A stretch of 64,000 bases of DNA from Syntrophobacteraceae bacterium (lineage in GTDB: Bacteria; Desulfobacterota; Syntrophobacteria; Syntrophobacterales; Syntrophobacteraceae). Below the pieces are notes generated by a model. It did no database searches and had not been told where the DNA came from. It was given only the letters and a program-made list of their open reading frames with translations. The first letter of the stretch is position 1. The number at the start of each line of letters is the position of its first letter. Location of the stretch: NCBI GenBank assembly GCA_031292195.1, contig JARLHP010000204.1:1-64000 (forward strand), given 5' to 3'. The translations under genes were made by a program, and so were the position numbers. Below, piece after piece: positions 46,921-58,329 of this stretch.

Positions 46921-48174
46921 ATGAACCGAATATTTACGGCCCTGGCGATTGTCGCGTTTGCCGCCATCCTTGCGGCGCCGGCTGCGGAGTCTGCGTCTCC
47001 TTCCGGTTCGACCTCACTCGGCGACCCGCTTGCCAAAGGAAACAATACCTTCGCGGCCCAACTCTACCGGGAACTGGCCGCTAAACCGGGTAATCTCTTC
47101 TTTTCCCCCTACAGCGTATCGACCGCGCTGGGCATGGCCTACGCCGGCGCCCGGGGGCAAACGGCCGAGCAGATCGCGCAGGCCCTTCATTTCCAGATGG
47201 ACCAGGCCCGATTGAACAAGGCCTTCAAAAGAGTGAGTAAAGACCTGCTCACCGACGCACGCAAAAACGGCAACACACTGAACATCGCCGATGGCCTGAG
47301 CCTCACGGGCGGCCCCGTTGCCGGGCAATTCGAGGCCACCCTCAAAAATGACTACGATGCGGAGCTTTTCTCCGGAGGGGTGGAGCGGATCAACGCCTGG
47401 GTCCGGCGAAAAACGGAGGGCCGGATCGACAGGATAATCGATCAGCTAAGCCCCAACTCGGTTTGTGTCATTTTGAACGCGATCTATTTCAAGGGCTTGT
47501 GGAGTATCCCATTTTCAAAAGAACTCACCCGCAATGAACCTTTCAACATCTCTTCGACCAAGCGGGTGACAGTCCCCCTCATGTACCGGCGCTACAAGCT
47601 AAAAATGCTGGACGAAAAAGATTTCCAGGCCGTTTCCATCCCGTACGTGGGAAACGATCTCTCCATGGTCGTTTTGCTCCCGGCGACTACCGAGGTCCTT
47701 GCCGCTCTCGAAAAGCGGATGAGCGCCGCAAAACTTGGCGAATGGCTGGAAAAACTGGACAGCCGGCCGGTTCGGGAGGTAGACCTGTACCTGCCGAGAT
47801 TTACCATGGAAACGAGCTACGATCTCAAACCCGCTCTTATGAAGATGGGCATGAAACTGCCCTTCGAAAAAAGCGCCGATTTTTCGGGCGTGAGAACGCC
47901 CAAAGGAGGTCTTTGGATAGGGCAGATCAAACATAAGGGTTTTCTGGATGTCAACGAGAAAGGAACCGAGGCCGCGGCCGCCACGGCGGTGGAAATGAGA
48001 GCGCTGGCCATGCGCTGGTATCCCCGGTTCCGGGCCGACCACCCATTCTTTTTCCTCATCCGGGATAACCGCAACTCCATGATCCTCTTCATGGGCAGGG
48101 AAACCGACCCGCGGGACGAAAAACCGGATCCACGAAGCACACGAAGGAACACCAAGCAACAGCCCAAGTTCTGA
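46921..48174 (+). CDS. Serpin family protease inhibitor, secreted
   Basis: Signal peptide; NLFFSPYSVSTALGMAYAGARGQTAEQI; hinge VNEKGTEAAAATAVEMRALAMR; ADHPFFFLIRDNRNSMILFMGR. Confidence 0.93.
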   Translation: MNRIFTALAIVAFAAILAAPAAESASPSGSTSLGDPLAKGNNTFAAQLYRELAAKPGNLFFSPYSVSTALGMAYAGARGQTAEQIAQALHFQMDQARLNKAFKRVSKDLLTDARKNGNTLNIADGLSLTGGPVAGQFEATLKNDYDAELFSGGVERINAWVRRKTEGRIDRIIDQLSPNSVCVILNAIYFKGLWSIPFSKELTRNEPFNISSTKRVTVPLMYRRYKLKMLDEKDFQAVSIPYVGNDLSMVVLLPATTEVLAALEKRMSAAKLGEWLEKLDSRPVREVDLYLPRFTMETSYDLKPALMKMGMKLPFEKSADFSGVRTPKGGLWIGQIKHKGFLDVNEKGTEAAAATAVEMRALAMRWYPRFRADHPFFFLIRDNRNSMILFMGRETDPRDEKPDPRSTRRNTKQQPKF

Positions 48175-48209
48175 TCTTCCTTAGTGCTCCTTAGTGTCCT
48201 TAGTGGATA
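48127..48209. repeat. Short-unit tandem repeats in inverted arms (CACNAAGGA type)
   Basis: ATCCACGAAGCACACGAAGGAACACCAAG versus reverse complement of right arm ATCCACTAAGGACACTAAGGAGCACTAAGGAAG. Confidence 0.8.
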
Positions 48210-50339
48210 GCCAGGTAGGGTGGGCAAAAGCAAAGCCTTCGTAATACGTTCCATATAGTCCCGACCTTCGGGATGATTCCGTATGCTTTCTAATGAGCAT
48301 GCCACCGAAAGCCTGAATCTTTCGGAGGGGTTCCTGGAGATCGTGGGAGGCAATAAAAGCAAATTCCTGCAATTCCTGGTTCATCGATTCCAGCTTTGCC
48401 ACCGCCTGGTTGAGTTCGGAGGTTCGCTCATCGACGCGGCGCTCCAGTTCGTCGCGGGCGTTTTGTAATAACTGCTCCGCCCGTTTGCGCACAGTAACGT
48501 CACTCATATTTGTCCTGCACAGCCCGACACCGTCTTCCCCGTCCAGGTATATGCTCTCCAGTCGAGCATAGAATTGCTCACCGCCTCTTGGCGACAATCT
48601 TACCTCGGAAATCTGCCGTTCGAGCTCATCAAAAAACTCGTTGAGGTAGGAGAGAAAACGCTTTTTATCCGGCAGGAAAACAAAATATTGAAAATGCTAG
48701 TTAATCAAATGCCCTCTCTCAATACCGAGCTGCCAGGCGGCAGTCAGGTTGAGATCGACGATTTGGCCGTTTTTACTAATGGTAAGGTAGCCGACAGGAG
48801 CAAAATCGTAGCGGTCGGCATAACGTGAACGGGAAATTTCGAAGTCGTTTTGCACTCGCCCGAGTTCTTCGTTTTGCATTTCGATCTCGATCTTAAGATT
48901 TTCCGAACTCTTCGGGCTATTCCTCTTCAGGAGCAGGTTCTCCAATTGACTGGGTATAACCGACAGCCTTTCATTATGCGCCTCTATTTTTCAGTGCCTG
49001 GACTTTTTTTAAGCTCCAGCAGCTCTTTTTCCATCCCAGCCTGGGCAGTGACATCTTCGATGGCGACGAGAATACTGCCTGGATGCTCACCCTCAGCCTG
49101 AATCAGATGGGCATTCAGAAGCATCTTCTTATAGCCTATTTCAGGAAAATGGTGCTCGACCTCGAAGTCATTAACAGTATTGTCATTGGGTACGATTTGC
49201 TCCAGCAGTTCCCGGAGTCTGGGGATATCCCACTGGCCGTTGCCAAGATCGTAGATGCGCTTGTTCTCCGTCTCAACGCGCGTCGTCTTGAACTTACGGC
49301 AGAATTCGGCATTTGCGGAGATTATGTTGAGACCCTGGTCCAGGACAAGCAGAGGCGCGCGCACGGTCTCCACTATTCTTTCGGCGAACTTTTTTGCCGC
49401 CATCGACTGATCCATTGCCTGCTTGCGATCGGTTATGTCGCTGAAGGTTATCACCACTCCATCTATTATATTTTCTTTGGTCCGGTAGGGCAAAATACGC
49501 GTCAAAAACCATCTGCCGCCTTCTGCTGTAACCTCGGTTTCCTTTGCCTGGAGGGTATCGAGGACAGCCTGCGCATCATTATACAGAGCCGGGTAAGATA
49601 TTTTGGTTGCCAAATCCCTGATTGATCTTCCCATGTCCGTGGGAATCAGGCTGAAGAGTTTCGTCATGGAAGAAGTGAAACGCTTTATCCCCAGATGGGT
49701 ATTGAGAAAAATGGTCCCGATTTCAGTGCTGGCGAGAAGGTTATTGATATCGTTGTTGAGATCGGACATCTCGTCTATCTTGGCCTGGAGTTCGGAATTG
49801 ACCATAACCAACTCTTCGTTGGTGGACTGCAGTTCCTCATTGGTCGACTTGAGCTCCTCATTGGCTGCCTCCTGTCCTTCGATTGTAGCCTGGAGGTTCT
49901 CACGGGTAACCTGCAACTCGCGTTCGATCTCCCCATTACGCGAATCGATCTCCTCGCCGCACTTCTTCGCCCTGTATTTTGTGTATGGCCTGTCATTAAA
50001 GACCAGGAGAACGAGCTTCTGGGTATCTGAGGGCATACGTAGCGAGCGAACGGTGACATCGACCATTTGCCCGCGCCCTTCCAGCTTTAGCCGCAATCCA
50101 CGAATAACGGAAGATTCCCCGTTGCGGATTGCCTCGTTAATTGCCGTTGGCAGCCGATAGCGTAGAGGGTCCTGGACAATCTTGAGAATATTGGAACTCG
50201 GTTCTCCTTTGGGATAGGACAGGTACCTGTCGGTCGGTCCCTGGGAATAGACCACATCGAATTTTTCGTCGACCAGGACTATGGCCGGCGCATACTCATC
50301 CAGTACGATTTTTTCAACAAATCCCCTGAGGCTTGCCAC
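48181..50339 (-). pseudogene. Remnant of CheR/PAS-type hybrid histidine kinase, truncated at both ends and interrupted
   Basis: 48984..50339 CheR-PAS coiled-coil/PAS; 48697..48945 PAS; 48181..48597 PAS-HisKA (FAFIASHDLQEPLRKIQAFG) ending without ATPase domain; in-frame TAG at 48697-48699. Confidence 0.75.
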
Positions 50340-51343
50340 TTTATGCTCATACCTTTCCCGGTTCGCACGACCGGCGCGAACAGACTCCAGTGAACCTGAT
50401 CTACGATAGTTTCGGATGCAAGGATACTCCGGTTGGCTTTTTTCAGCGCTTGCGCGCCGGCTCGGTCCTGGTGCTTGAATTCAATCCCCTCAACCCCTGG
50501 AAGGTACTCGCCGGCAAGGCATGGGCAGTAAGCCATCGAGACCATCGAAAGATTCTGGTGGTCGACGGCGCCATCGCCTTCACCGGCGGAGTCAACGTCA
50601 GCGCTGTCTATTCCGGAAGCTCAGGCGTCGAACCTCGTACCGTGAAAAAAGACATACCCTGGCGAGATACGCATGTTCGAATCGAAGGCCCCGCGGCAGC
50701 ACGATTCCAAATGCTTTTCATGAACACGTGGGAAAGCCAAAAGGGACCGCCGCTTCCAGCCAGGAACTATTTCCCTTATGTAAAGCGAGCCGGGAATGCG
50801 CTGGTAAGAGTGGTAGGGAGTTTACCGGGTGAAAGAAATCGACGCATATTCATGATGTACATATCCGCCATTACTCATGCGGAAAACTCAGTATACTTAA
50901 CCACCCCTTATTTTGTGCCTGACTCTCAAATGTTAAAAGCACTCTCCGATGCTGCGGCGCGTGGTGTGGATGTGAAGATCCTTCTTCCCGGCTACAGTGA
51001 TGAAGCACTGGTTTTCTATGCCAGCCGATATTACTACACCCGGTTGTTAAAAGCAGGCGTGCAATTGTTCGAGAGGCGCGGAGGGATGCTGCATGCAAAG
51101 ACGGCGGTTATCGATGATGTCTGGTCTACTATCGGATCGAGCAACCTGGACAATCAAAGCTTCCTTACCAATGACGAGGCCAATGCCGTGATCCTGGGCC
51201 ACGACTTCGCCGATAGTATGCAGGCAATGTTTGAAAAAGATTTGGAAGACTCCGATCAGATAAATCTGGATGAGTGGGAAAAACGCTCGCCCGACAATCG
51301 CATGAAGGAATGGTCTGCCCATCTGCTCAAACACTGGCTATAA
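50333..51343 (+). CDS. Phospholipase D/cardiolipin synthase-like protein, 5'-truncated
   Basis: Two HKD motifs: HRKILVVDGAIAFTGGVNVS and HAKTAVIDDVWSTIGSSNLD; N-terminus replaced by non-homologous MPLYAHTFPGSHDRREQT. Confidence 0.8.
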   Translation: MPLYAHTFPGSHDRREQTPVNLIYDSFGCKDTPVGFFQRLRAGSVLVLEFNPLNPWKVLAGKAWAVSHRDHRKILVVDGAIAFTGGVNVSAVYSGSSGVEPRTVKKDIPWRDTHVRIEGPAAARFQMLFMNTWESQKGPPLPARNYFPYVKRAGNALVRVVGSLPGERNRRIFMMYISAITHAENSVYLTTPYFVPDSQMLKALSDAAARGVDVKILLPGYSDEALVFYASRYYYTRLLKAGVQLFERRGGMLHAKTAVIDDVWSTIGSSNLDNQSFLTNDEANAVILGHDFADSMQAMFEKDLEDSDQINLDEWEKRSPDNRMKEWSAHLLKHWL

Positions 51344-51454
51344 GGTGGGAGACTCATCTTTTCGAATCTCCCCTTTCGCGTTCTGCCGCTCCTTTACTGC
51401 CCTAAGGTCCCGGGGACCTCGCGGCTCGCGGAGTTCACAGGCTCGCCCGGGGAT

Positions 51455-53953
51455 CTACCGGGTCACATCGACCACCGTTTTGGCCAGCAGGGGCGCGGCA
51501 GTTGGATCGAAAATGCGATAGGCGAGCAGCTTCACGCGGTCGCTCAAAAGCGCCCATAGCAGCGCGTATCCCCATACAAACCCGGCCCAGCCCCAGCCAA
51601 GAGGCGGCATAAGCACTCCGTAGACGGCGATAAACGTCGCCAGGATTTGCGTACCGAGCACGGCCACCCATAAAATCGGTGCGGGGCGTATGGACCAGAA
51701 CGGGCCTCGCGTGCGGGTTAGGAAGATCGTCAGATGTCCCGCCACGGACAGCATCAGGTACATCATAGGTTGGAGATGATTATGGTCGAGGTGATAGACG
51801 CGGTCAGCAAGGTAAAACAGACCAAACGCGGCCACGGGTCCGAGAACGCCCAGGACTGTGGCTACCCCCATCACCATGCGCATGTTCCAGGCTTCCGGTT
51901 TGTCCTCGTAGTGAACATTGTCATAGGCAATGGACAGGATCGCCCCGTCGTTTAGCAATGCCAGCATCACGATCATCACCGCCGTCAAGGGATAAAAGTT
52001 AAACACCAGGATCGCCAAGGTCATGAACAACAGCACGCGAAGCGTCTCGGCGATGCGGTAGATCGCGTAACTGTTCATCCGCTGGAAGATTTTCCGGCTC
52101 TCCTTGATCGCGTCTATGATCACCGACAGGCCGGGCGTCATCAGCACGATGTCCGCCGCCGCGCGCGCCGCATCCGTAGCGTCCGAAACGGCGATGCCGC
52201 AGTCGGCCTTCTTCAACGCGGGAGCATCGTTCACCCCGTCGCCCGTCATGCCGACGATGTGGCCGCGTTGCTGCAGGACGTCCACAATGTGGAACTTATG
52301 TTCGGGGAACACCTGGGCGAAACCGTCGGCTTTCTCGATGGACTCGGCCACCGGCGCAGTCTCCTGATGCTTTACGTCACCCAGACCGGCGGCATCGAGG
52401 ATATTTGCGCCCAGCCCCAATTTCCCGGCGGTTTCCCGAGCGATGGCCAATGCGTCGCCCGTAACCATCTTGATCTTCACGCCCATCCGCAGTGCCGTCG
52501 CGATGGTTGCTTTGGCATCTTCCCGTGGCGGATCGAACAGGGGCAGGACACCGAGAAACCGCCATTGGCCTTCTGCCTCGGCCCGCGCCACCCCCAACGA
52601 ACGAAAGCCGCGCGCCGCGAATTCGTTGACCGCCTTGTCGACGGAGGGCTTCACCTGCCCGGCATTGGCCGACAGCTCCAAGATCACCTGCGGCGCGCCC
52701 TTGGTGACCTTGAACTCGTTACCGTCCGTACCCTTGACGGTTGCTTCGGTGCGTTTATGCACCGGGTCGAACGGCTGGAAATGAACCACCTGATACCCCT
52801 GCAAAGCCTGTTTGTCTTTCAGGCCGCCCAGAACCGCCAGATCGATGGTGTCGTTATTTTCGGCGCGCGAGGCCAGCGCGGCGTTGAGGATGACCTGGTC
52901 GGCGGAGATGGAGTCGACGCCGAACGCATCGCCCAGTGTCAACTTGTTCCGGGTCAGGGTGCCGGTTTTGTCCGCGCACAGCACGTCCACACCCGCCAAT
53001 TCCTCGATGGCCACCAACCGGCTCACAATCGCCTCTTTTTTGGCCAGCAGGCGCGCGCCGACCGCCATGGTAACCGAGAGCACCGTGGGCATCGCCACGG
53101 GAATCGCGGCCACCGTCAGCACCAGGGCGAACTGGAGCGTGGTGAGGATCGGGTCGCCGCGGAAAAGAGCGACGGTAATAATCACCGCCACCATAGCCAC
53201 CGCCAGGATGATCAGGTAATCGCCGATCTTCAAAACCGCCTTTTGAAAGTGGCTGACGGTTTGCGCCTCCTGCACCAGTTGCGCCGTCTTTCCGAAGTAG
53301 GTGTTCTGGCCCGTGGCATAGACCAGTGCGCCGATTTCCCCCTGACGAATGATCGAACCGGAAAACACCGCCTCGCCGGGTTTTCGCGTGGCGGGCAACG
53401 ACTCTCCCGTCAGCGCGGACTGATCCACTTCCACCGAATCGCCGTCCAACAAGCGCGCATCCGCCGGCACGATGTCGCCCAGACGCAAGCGTATGATGTC
53501 GCCCGGCACTAACTCCCGCGCCTCCGGGGTGATCCACTTCCCGTCACGCTTCACCCGGGCCTTGACCGCCAGCCTGGCCTTCAGGGCCTCGATGGCGTTG
53601 CCCGCCTGGTGTTCTTCCCAGAAACCCACCACGGCGTTGGCCACAAGCAAAAGGAGGATGATGGCAAAATCCGGCCAATGCCGTGCCGCCGCCGAAAGGA
53701 TCACGGCCGCTTCGATCATCCAGGGGATGGGACCCCAAAAATAGGTGAGAAATTTCAGAAACGGATTGGTTTTCTTTTCTTCAATCTCGTTAGGCCCATA
53801 TTGGATCAGCCGTTTCTGTGCTTCGGCCTGACTGAGGCCGTCCGGTGACGACTCCAATTTCGCCTGCAGTTCCGGCATGGGAAGGGATTTTAAATCGTCC
53901 TTCGCATCGGGCTTCGATTCGGGAGCCTCGGGCTGGTTGGCGTCAGGTTTCAT
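51455..53953 (-). CDS. P-type (proton-efflux-like) ATPase
   Basis: DKTGTLTRNKLTL, TGESLPATRKPGEAVFSGS, MTGDGVNDAPALKKADCGIAVSDATDAARAAADIVL; ATG 53953 preferred. Confidence 0.9.
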   Translation of the reverse strand: MKPDANQPEAPESKPDAKDDLKSLPMPELQAKLESSPDGLSQAEAQKRLIQYGPNEIEEKKTNPFLKFLTYFWGPIPWMIEAAVILSAAARHWPDFAIILLLLVANAVVGFWEEHQAGNAIEALKARLAVKARVKRDGKWITPEARELVPGDIIRLRLGDIVPADARLLDGDSVEVDQSALTGESLPATRKPGEAVFSGSIIRQGEIGALVYATGQNTYFGKTAQLVQEAQTVSHFQKAVLKIGDYLIILAVAMVAVIITVALFRGDPILTTLQFALVLTVAAIPVAMPTVLSVTMAVGARLLAKKEAIVSRLVAIEELAGVDVLCADKTGTLTRNKLTLGDAFGVDSISADQVILNAALASRAENNDTIDLAVLGGLKDKQALQGYQVVHFQPFDPVHKRTEATVKGTDGNEFKVTKGAPQVILELSANAGQVKPSVDKAVNEFAARGFRSLGVARAEAEGQWRFLGVLPLFDPPREDAKATIATALRMGVKIKMVTGDALAIARETAGKLGLGANILDAAGLGDVKHQETAPVAESIEKADGFAQVFPEHKFHIVDVLQQRGHIVGMTGDGVNDAPALKKADCGIAVSDATDAARAAADIVLMTPGLSVIIDAIKESRKIFQRMNSYAIYRIAETLRVLLFMTLAILVFNFYPLTAVMIVMLALLNDGAILSIAYDNVHYEDKPEAWNMRMVMGVATVLGVLGPVAAFGLFYLADRVYHLDHNHLQPMMYLMLSVAGHLTIFLTRTRGPFWSIRPAPILWVAVLGTQILATFIAVYGVLMPPLGWGWAGFVWGYALLWALLSDRVKLLAYRIFDPTAAPLLAKTVVDVTR

Positions 53954-54018
53954 GACGGGCGTTCTCCAGTCTTTGTTATGTTGCGGGTTTGGCAAGTTGC
54001 GGGATACTTGTCGTATGC

Positions 54019-55041
54019 TCAAGGCATTTCCATCCGGGCATCGTATTCGCCACGGCGCGCGGCGCTGTTGCACCTGGCTCGATGATACAGGGCCTTCTGC
54101 GCCGCCAGGACGTTGGCCTCCTTACCTTGCCAGATCTCCAGAGCGGGTTGCTGGATAGCGCGGGCGAACGAAAAGGCCAGAGCCCAGGGCAGCCGCGACT
54201 TGAATGCAACATTCATGGCATTCAAACGGGCCGAGGCCAGTTCAGCGGACTGGCCGCCCGACAGGAACGCAATCCCCGGAACGGCAGCGGGGACGGTCCA
54301 CGAAAGACTCCTCACGGTGGCGCCGGCCACCTCGTCCACCCCTTCCTGCCCGGGGCAGGTCAATCCCGGAAGCACCATGTTGGGCTTAAGGATCATACCC
54401 TCCAGCATCACCCGTTGCGTGTAAAGCTGGTTAAAAACAGTTCGCAGGACTTCCTCGGTTACCACGCGGCATCGCTCCAGGGTGTGATCGCCGTCCATGA
54501 GCACTTCCGGCTCGACGATGGGGACCAGTCCGGCTTCCTGGCACAACGCGGCGTAAAGGGCCAACGCATGCGCATTGGCCTCGATGCAGCCCCGGCTGGG
54601 GATGCCCTCACCCATGGCAATCACCGCACGCCACTTGGCAAAACGGGCGCCCAGTTGAGAGTATTCAGCCAGGCGGTCGCGCAGTCCGTCCAGACCTTCG
54701 GTTATTTTCTCTCCGGGATGACCGGCCATGTCCTTTGCGCCGGTGTCAACCTTGATTCCGGGAATGATGCCGGCATCGGTGAGGACTTTGACAAAGGGCG
54801 TGGAGTCTTTTTTCTTCTGGCGGATGGTCTCGTCGAAGAGGATCGCCCCACTGATGCACTCCCCCAGACCGGGCGTAGTCACAATCAACTCCCGCCAGGC
54901 GCGCCTGGCCTCCTCGGTCCGGGGAATCCCCAACCTCTCAAATCGTTTGTGGCAGGTTGGATTGCTTTCATCCATCGCCAGCAGGCCCTTGTCGCCGGCG
55001 ACCAGCGTCCTCGCGGTCTCTATAAGTTTTTGGGCATTCAT
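54019..55041 (-). CDS. Class I fructose-bisphosphate aldolase
   Basis: [21 protein letters not shown]...[11 protein letters not shown]...[14 protein letters not shown]...[11 protein letters not shown]. Confidence 0.92.
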   Translation of the reverse strand: MNAQKLIETARTLVAGDKGLLAMDESNPTCHKRFERLGIPRTEEARRAWRELIVTTPGLGECISGAILFDETIRQKKKDSTPFVKVLTDAGIIPGIKVDTGAKDMAGHPGEKITEGLDGLRDRLAEYSQLGARFAKWRAVIAMGEGIPSRGCIEANAHALALYAALCQEAGLVPIVEPEVLMDGDHTLERCRVVTEEVLRTVFNQLYTQRVMLEGMILKPNMVLPGLTCPGQEGVDEVAGATVRSLSWTVPAAVPGIAFLSGGQSAELASARLNAMNVAFKSRLPWALAFSFARAIQQPALEIWQGKEANVLAAQKALYHRARCNSAARRGEYDARMEMP

Positions 55042-57407
55042 TTGAGGTTGCTCCACTTCCAGTTACGGATCTCCGGCATGTCCTGGCCGTATTTGTTTAT
55101 GTATTGTTTGTGCTCGACGAGTTTGTCCGCGAGCTGCTGTTTGAGGTAGACGCCCTTGTCGCCGGTCTGGGGCAGGCGGTCGATGGCGTCCATCACCAGA
55201 TGGAAGCGGTCCAGGTCGTTTAATACCGTCATATCGAAGGGGGTGGTTATGGTGCCCTCTTCTTTGTAGCCGCGGACGTGGATGTTGTGGTGGTTGGTGC
55301 GGCGATAGGTCAGCCGGTGGATCAGCCACGGGTAGGCGTGGAAAGCGAAGATTACCGGCTTGTCCCGGGTGAATATCCCGTCGAAATCGATGTCGCTCAA
55401 TCCGTGCGGGTGCTCGGTTTGCGGCTCCAGCTTCATGAGGTCTACCACGTTTACCACCCGGATTTTCAGCTCGGGCAGATGCTCGCGCATAATGGAGACT
55501 GCGGCGAGCGTCTCCAGCGTGGGCACGTCGCCACAGCAGGCCATGACCACGTCGGGCGCGGCCCCCTGGTCGTTGCCGGCCCACGGCCAGATGCCGATGC
55601 CTTGAGTGCAGTGCTTAACGGCGGCATCCATCGTCAGCCACTGCGGCGCAGGGTGTTTGCCGGCGATCACGACGTTGACGTAATGGCGGCTTCGCAGGCA
55701 GTGGTCCATCACTGAGAGCAGGCAGTTTGCATCCGGGGGAAGGTAAACACGCACGACCTCGGCCTTCTTGTTCACGACATGGTCGACAAAACCGGGATCC
55801 TGGTGAGTGAAGCCGTTGTGATCCTGGCGCCAGACATGGGATGCCAGCAGGTAATTTAACGAGGCGATCTTCCGCCGCCAGGGCAGGGAGGAGGTGACCT
55901 TCAGCCACTTGGCGTGCTGGTTGAACATCGAATCGACGATATGGATGAACGCCTCGTAACAGTTGAAGAGTCCATGCCGCCCGGTGAGCAGGTAGCCTTC
56001 CAGCCAACCCTCGCATTGGTGCTCGCTGAGCATTTCCATGACGCGCCCGGTGGGCGCCAGAAATTCGTCGTTGGCCAGGGTCGCGGCGTCCCATTGGCGT
56101 TTGGTAACCTCAAAGAGGGCCTCCAGGCCGTTTGAGAGCGTTTCGTCGGGGCCAAAGACCCGGAAATTGCGCTGCTCGCTGTTGAGCTTAGCCACATCGC
56201 GCAGGAAAGGTCCGAGCACGTGCGTGTCGCCGATGCCGTGCACACCGGGTGAGGGCACATCGACCGCGTAGTCGCGGAAATCCGGCATCCGCAGGTCGCG
56301 GAGCAACATGCCGCCGTTGGCGTGGGGATTGGCGCCCATGCGACGCTCGCCCCCGGGCGCAAGTTCGGCCAATTCCGGCATGAACCGTCCCTGCTCGTCG
56401 AAGAGTTCCTCCGGCCGGTAGCTCCTCAGCCAGTCTTCCAAAAGCTTGAGGTGTTCGGGATGGGCGGCCGGGTCGGAGAGCGGCACCTGGTGCGCTCGGA
56501 AAGTGCCTTCCACCTGCAAGCCGTCGACCATCTTGGGCCCCGTCCAGCCCTTGGGTGATTTCAAAACGATCATCGGCCAACGCGGACGCTCGAAGTTGCC
56601 GCCTGCGCGGGCGTCCTGCTGGATCTTTTTGATCTGCTCCACCGCCGTGTCGAGCGTCGCGGCCATGGCCTCATGCATGAGCGCTGGTTCGTGACCCTCG
56701 ACGAAGTAGGGCGTCCACCCGTAGCCGCAGAGTAACTGTTCCAATTCCTCATGCTCGATGCGGGCCAGGATGGTCGGGTTGGAAATCTTGTAGCCGTTGA
56801 GGTGCAGGATCGGCAGCACCACGCCGTCGGTTACCGGATCGAGGAACTTGTTCGAATGCCATGCGGTGGCCAGGGGCCCCGTCTCCGCCTCGCCGTCGCC
56901 GACAACGCAGGCGACAATCAGATTGGGATTGTCGAACACTGCCCCGAACGAATGGCTTAGCGAATAGCCAAGCTCGCCTCCCTCGTGGATCGACCCCGGG
57001 CACTCCGGGGATGCGTGGCTTGGAATTCCTCCGGGAAACGAAAACTGAATAAAGAGCTTGCGCATCCCGGCTTCATCCTGGCTGATGTTCGGATAAATCT
57101 CACTGTAGGAGCCTTCAAGATAAGTGTTGCCAACGACCGCCGGGCCTCCGTGTCCCGGGCCGGAGACGTAAATCATGTCGAGGTCATATTTTTTTATGAC
57201 CCGGTTCAGGTGCACATAGATGAAGTTTTGCCCCGGGGTCGTGCCCCAGTGTCCCAGCAGCATGTGCTTCACATCCGCGAGCGTCAGCGGCCGCTTCAGC
57301 AGCGGATTGTCGTAGAGATAAATCTGGCCGACCGAAAGATAGTTGGCTGCGCGCCAGTACGCATCGATCTTGTGGAGCAACTCCGAGGAAAGAGTTTTCG
57401 TCTTCAT
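55038..57407 (-). CDS. Phosphoketolase (Xfp family)
   Basis: 789 aa; [67 protein letters not shown]. Confidence 0.95.
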   Translation of the reverse strand: MKTKTLSSELLHKIDAYWRAANYLSVGQIYLYDNPLLKRPLTLADVKHMLLGHWGTTPGQNFIYVHLNRVIKKYDLDMIYVSGPGHGGPAVVGNTYLEGSYSEIYPNISQDEAGMRKLFIQFSFPGGIPSHASPECPGSIHEGGELGYSLSHSFGAVFDNPNLIVACVVGDGEAETGPLATAWHSNKFLDPVTDGVVLPILHLNGYKISNPTILARIEHEELEQLLCGYGWTPYFVEGHEPALMHEAMAATLDTAVEQIKKIQQDARAGGNFERPRWPMIVLKSPKGWTGPKMVDGLQVEGTFRAHQVPLSDPAAHPEHLKLLEDWLRSYRPEELFDEQGRFMPELAELAPGGERRMGANPHANGGMLLRDLRMPDFRDYAVDVPSPGVHGIGDTHVLGPFLRDVAKLNSEQRNFRVFGPDETLSNGLEALFEVTKRQWDAATLANDEFLAPTGRVMEMLSEHQCEGWLEGYLLTGRHGLFNCYEAFIHIVDSMFNQHAKWLKVTSSLPWRRKIASLNYLLASHVWRQDHNGFTHQDPGFVDHVVNKKAEVVRVYLPPDANCLLSVMDHCLRSRHYVNVVIAGKHPAPQWLTMDAAVKHCTQGIGIWPWAGNDQGAAPDVVMACCGDVPTLETLAAVSIMREHLPELKIRVVNVVDLMKLEPQTEHPHGLSDIDFDGIFTRDKPVIFAFHAYPWLIHRLTYRRTNHHNIHVRGYKEEGTITTPFDMTVLNDLDRFHLVMDAIDRLPQTGDKGVYLKQQLADKLVEHKQYINKYGQDMPEIRNWKWSNLK

Positions 57408-57474
57408 GGTTCAATTCTCCTTTTCCCGGCCAAGGCCGAGAATGTGGTAGAGCGCGTTGGCTATCCTCAAGTCG

Positions 57475-58140
57475 TCAGGATGGCTGGGCTAGGCCGGTTT
57501 CATGAATAACCCCTTCGTCAGTCCGCAATCCAAACGAGGCCAGCTTCGCGCACGTGGACACGTAATCCGTGTGAAGAATGCTTCGAATTCCCAAACCCTC
57601 CGCGATCTGCACGAACATCGCCGTGTTTTCGATATAGACTACCTGGCCGGCCGGCGCCTGGGCGATGTCCAATGCAAGCCGAAAGATGTCCGTGTCGGGT
57701 TTGCGGACGTGGACGAAGCAAGAGGAAATAAAAAAATCCACAAAACCGGACAGCTTGAACTTTCGAATCCTATACTCATTGAGTTCGCGCGCTTCGTTGC
57801 TGACCACGGCGATCTTCAGCCCGTGTCGCACCTTGAGCCGGGCGATCAGCTCAATCATCTCCGGGTAAGGTTTGGATTGAGCGAACATGAAGCGCCGAAA
57901 CTGAGCCCGGGTGAACGGCCGAGTCTGGTAGAAGACCACCCGGCTCAAATATTCTTCCAGGGTGAGCTTTCCCTCCTCATAGGTGGAGAAGTTCAGGTGA
58001 TGCCTATCGTCCATCTCGGCAAACTCCAGCTCGAAGGTAGTCGCCGCCCGTTTGCGGGCATGATGGTCCCACCCGTCGGTGAGCACGACCCCGCCTATAT
58101 CCAGAAACAGGCAGGTGATTGAACTCTCTTTCATCATCAT
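57475..58140 (-). CDS. HAD-family hydrolase
   Basis: LFLDIGGVVLTDGW...LKIAVVSNEARELNEYRI...KPDTDIFRLALDIA; ATG 58140 preferred. Confidence 0.88.
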   Translation of the reverse strand: MMMKESSITCLFLDIGGVVLTDGWDHHARKRAATTFELEFAEMDDRHHLNFSTYEEGKLTLEEYLSRVVFYQTRPFTRAQFRRFMFAQSKPYPEMIELIARLKVRHGLKIAVVSNEARELNEYRIRKFKLSGFVDFFISSCFVHVRKPDTDIFRLALDIAQAPAGQVVYIENTAMFVQIAEGLGIRSILHTDYVSTCAKLASFGLRTDEGVIHETGLAQPS

Positions 58141-58329
58141 CTTTTTCTCCTTGATCGGACCCCCGCGGCCGGAGGCGTCGTGCGTCTTCCAGCGGGACCG
58201 CAACGCCGTCGCGGCGCCGTAGGACTCGCACCCGTATCAATCTGTCGCCATAAACGCTGCCCGCCCCCGCTGGTTACCGGACACGGCAAAGTGCTATTGA
58301 GTCTTGACAACACCAATCGTTCAGCGAAC

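Noticed and set aside
51405-51419. AGGTCCCGGGGACCT palindrome between convergent genes
   Set aside because: Could be part of a bidirectional terminator, but there is no U-tract and it is short; ordinary
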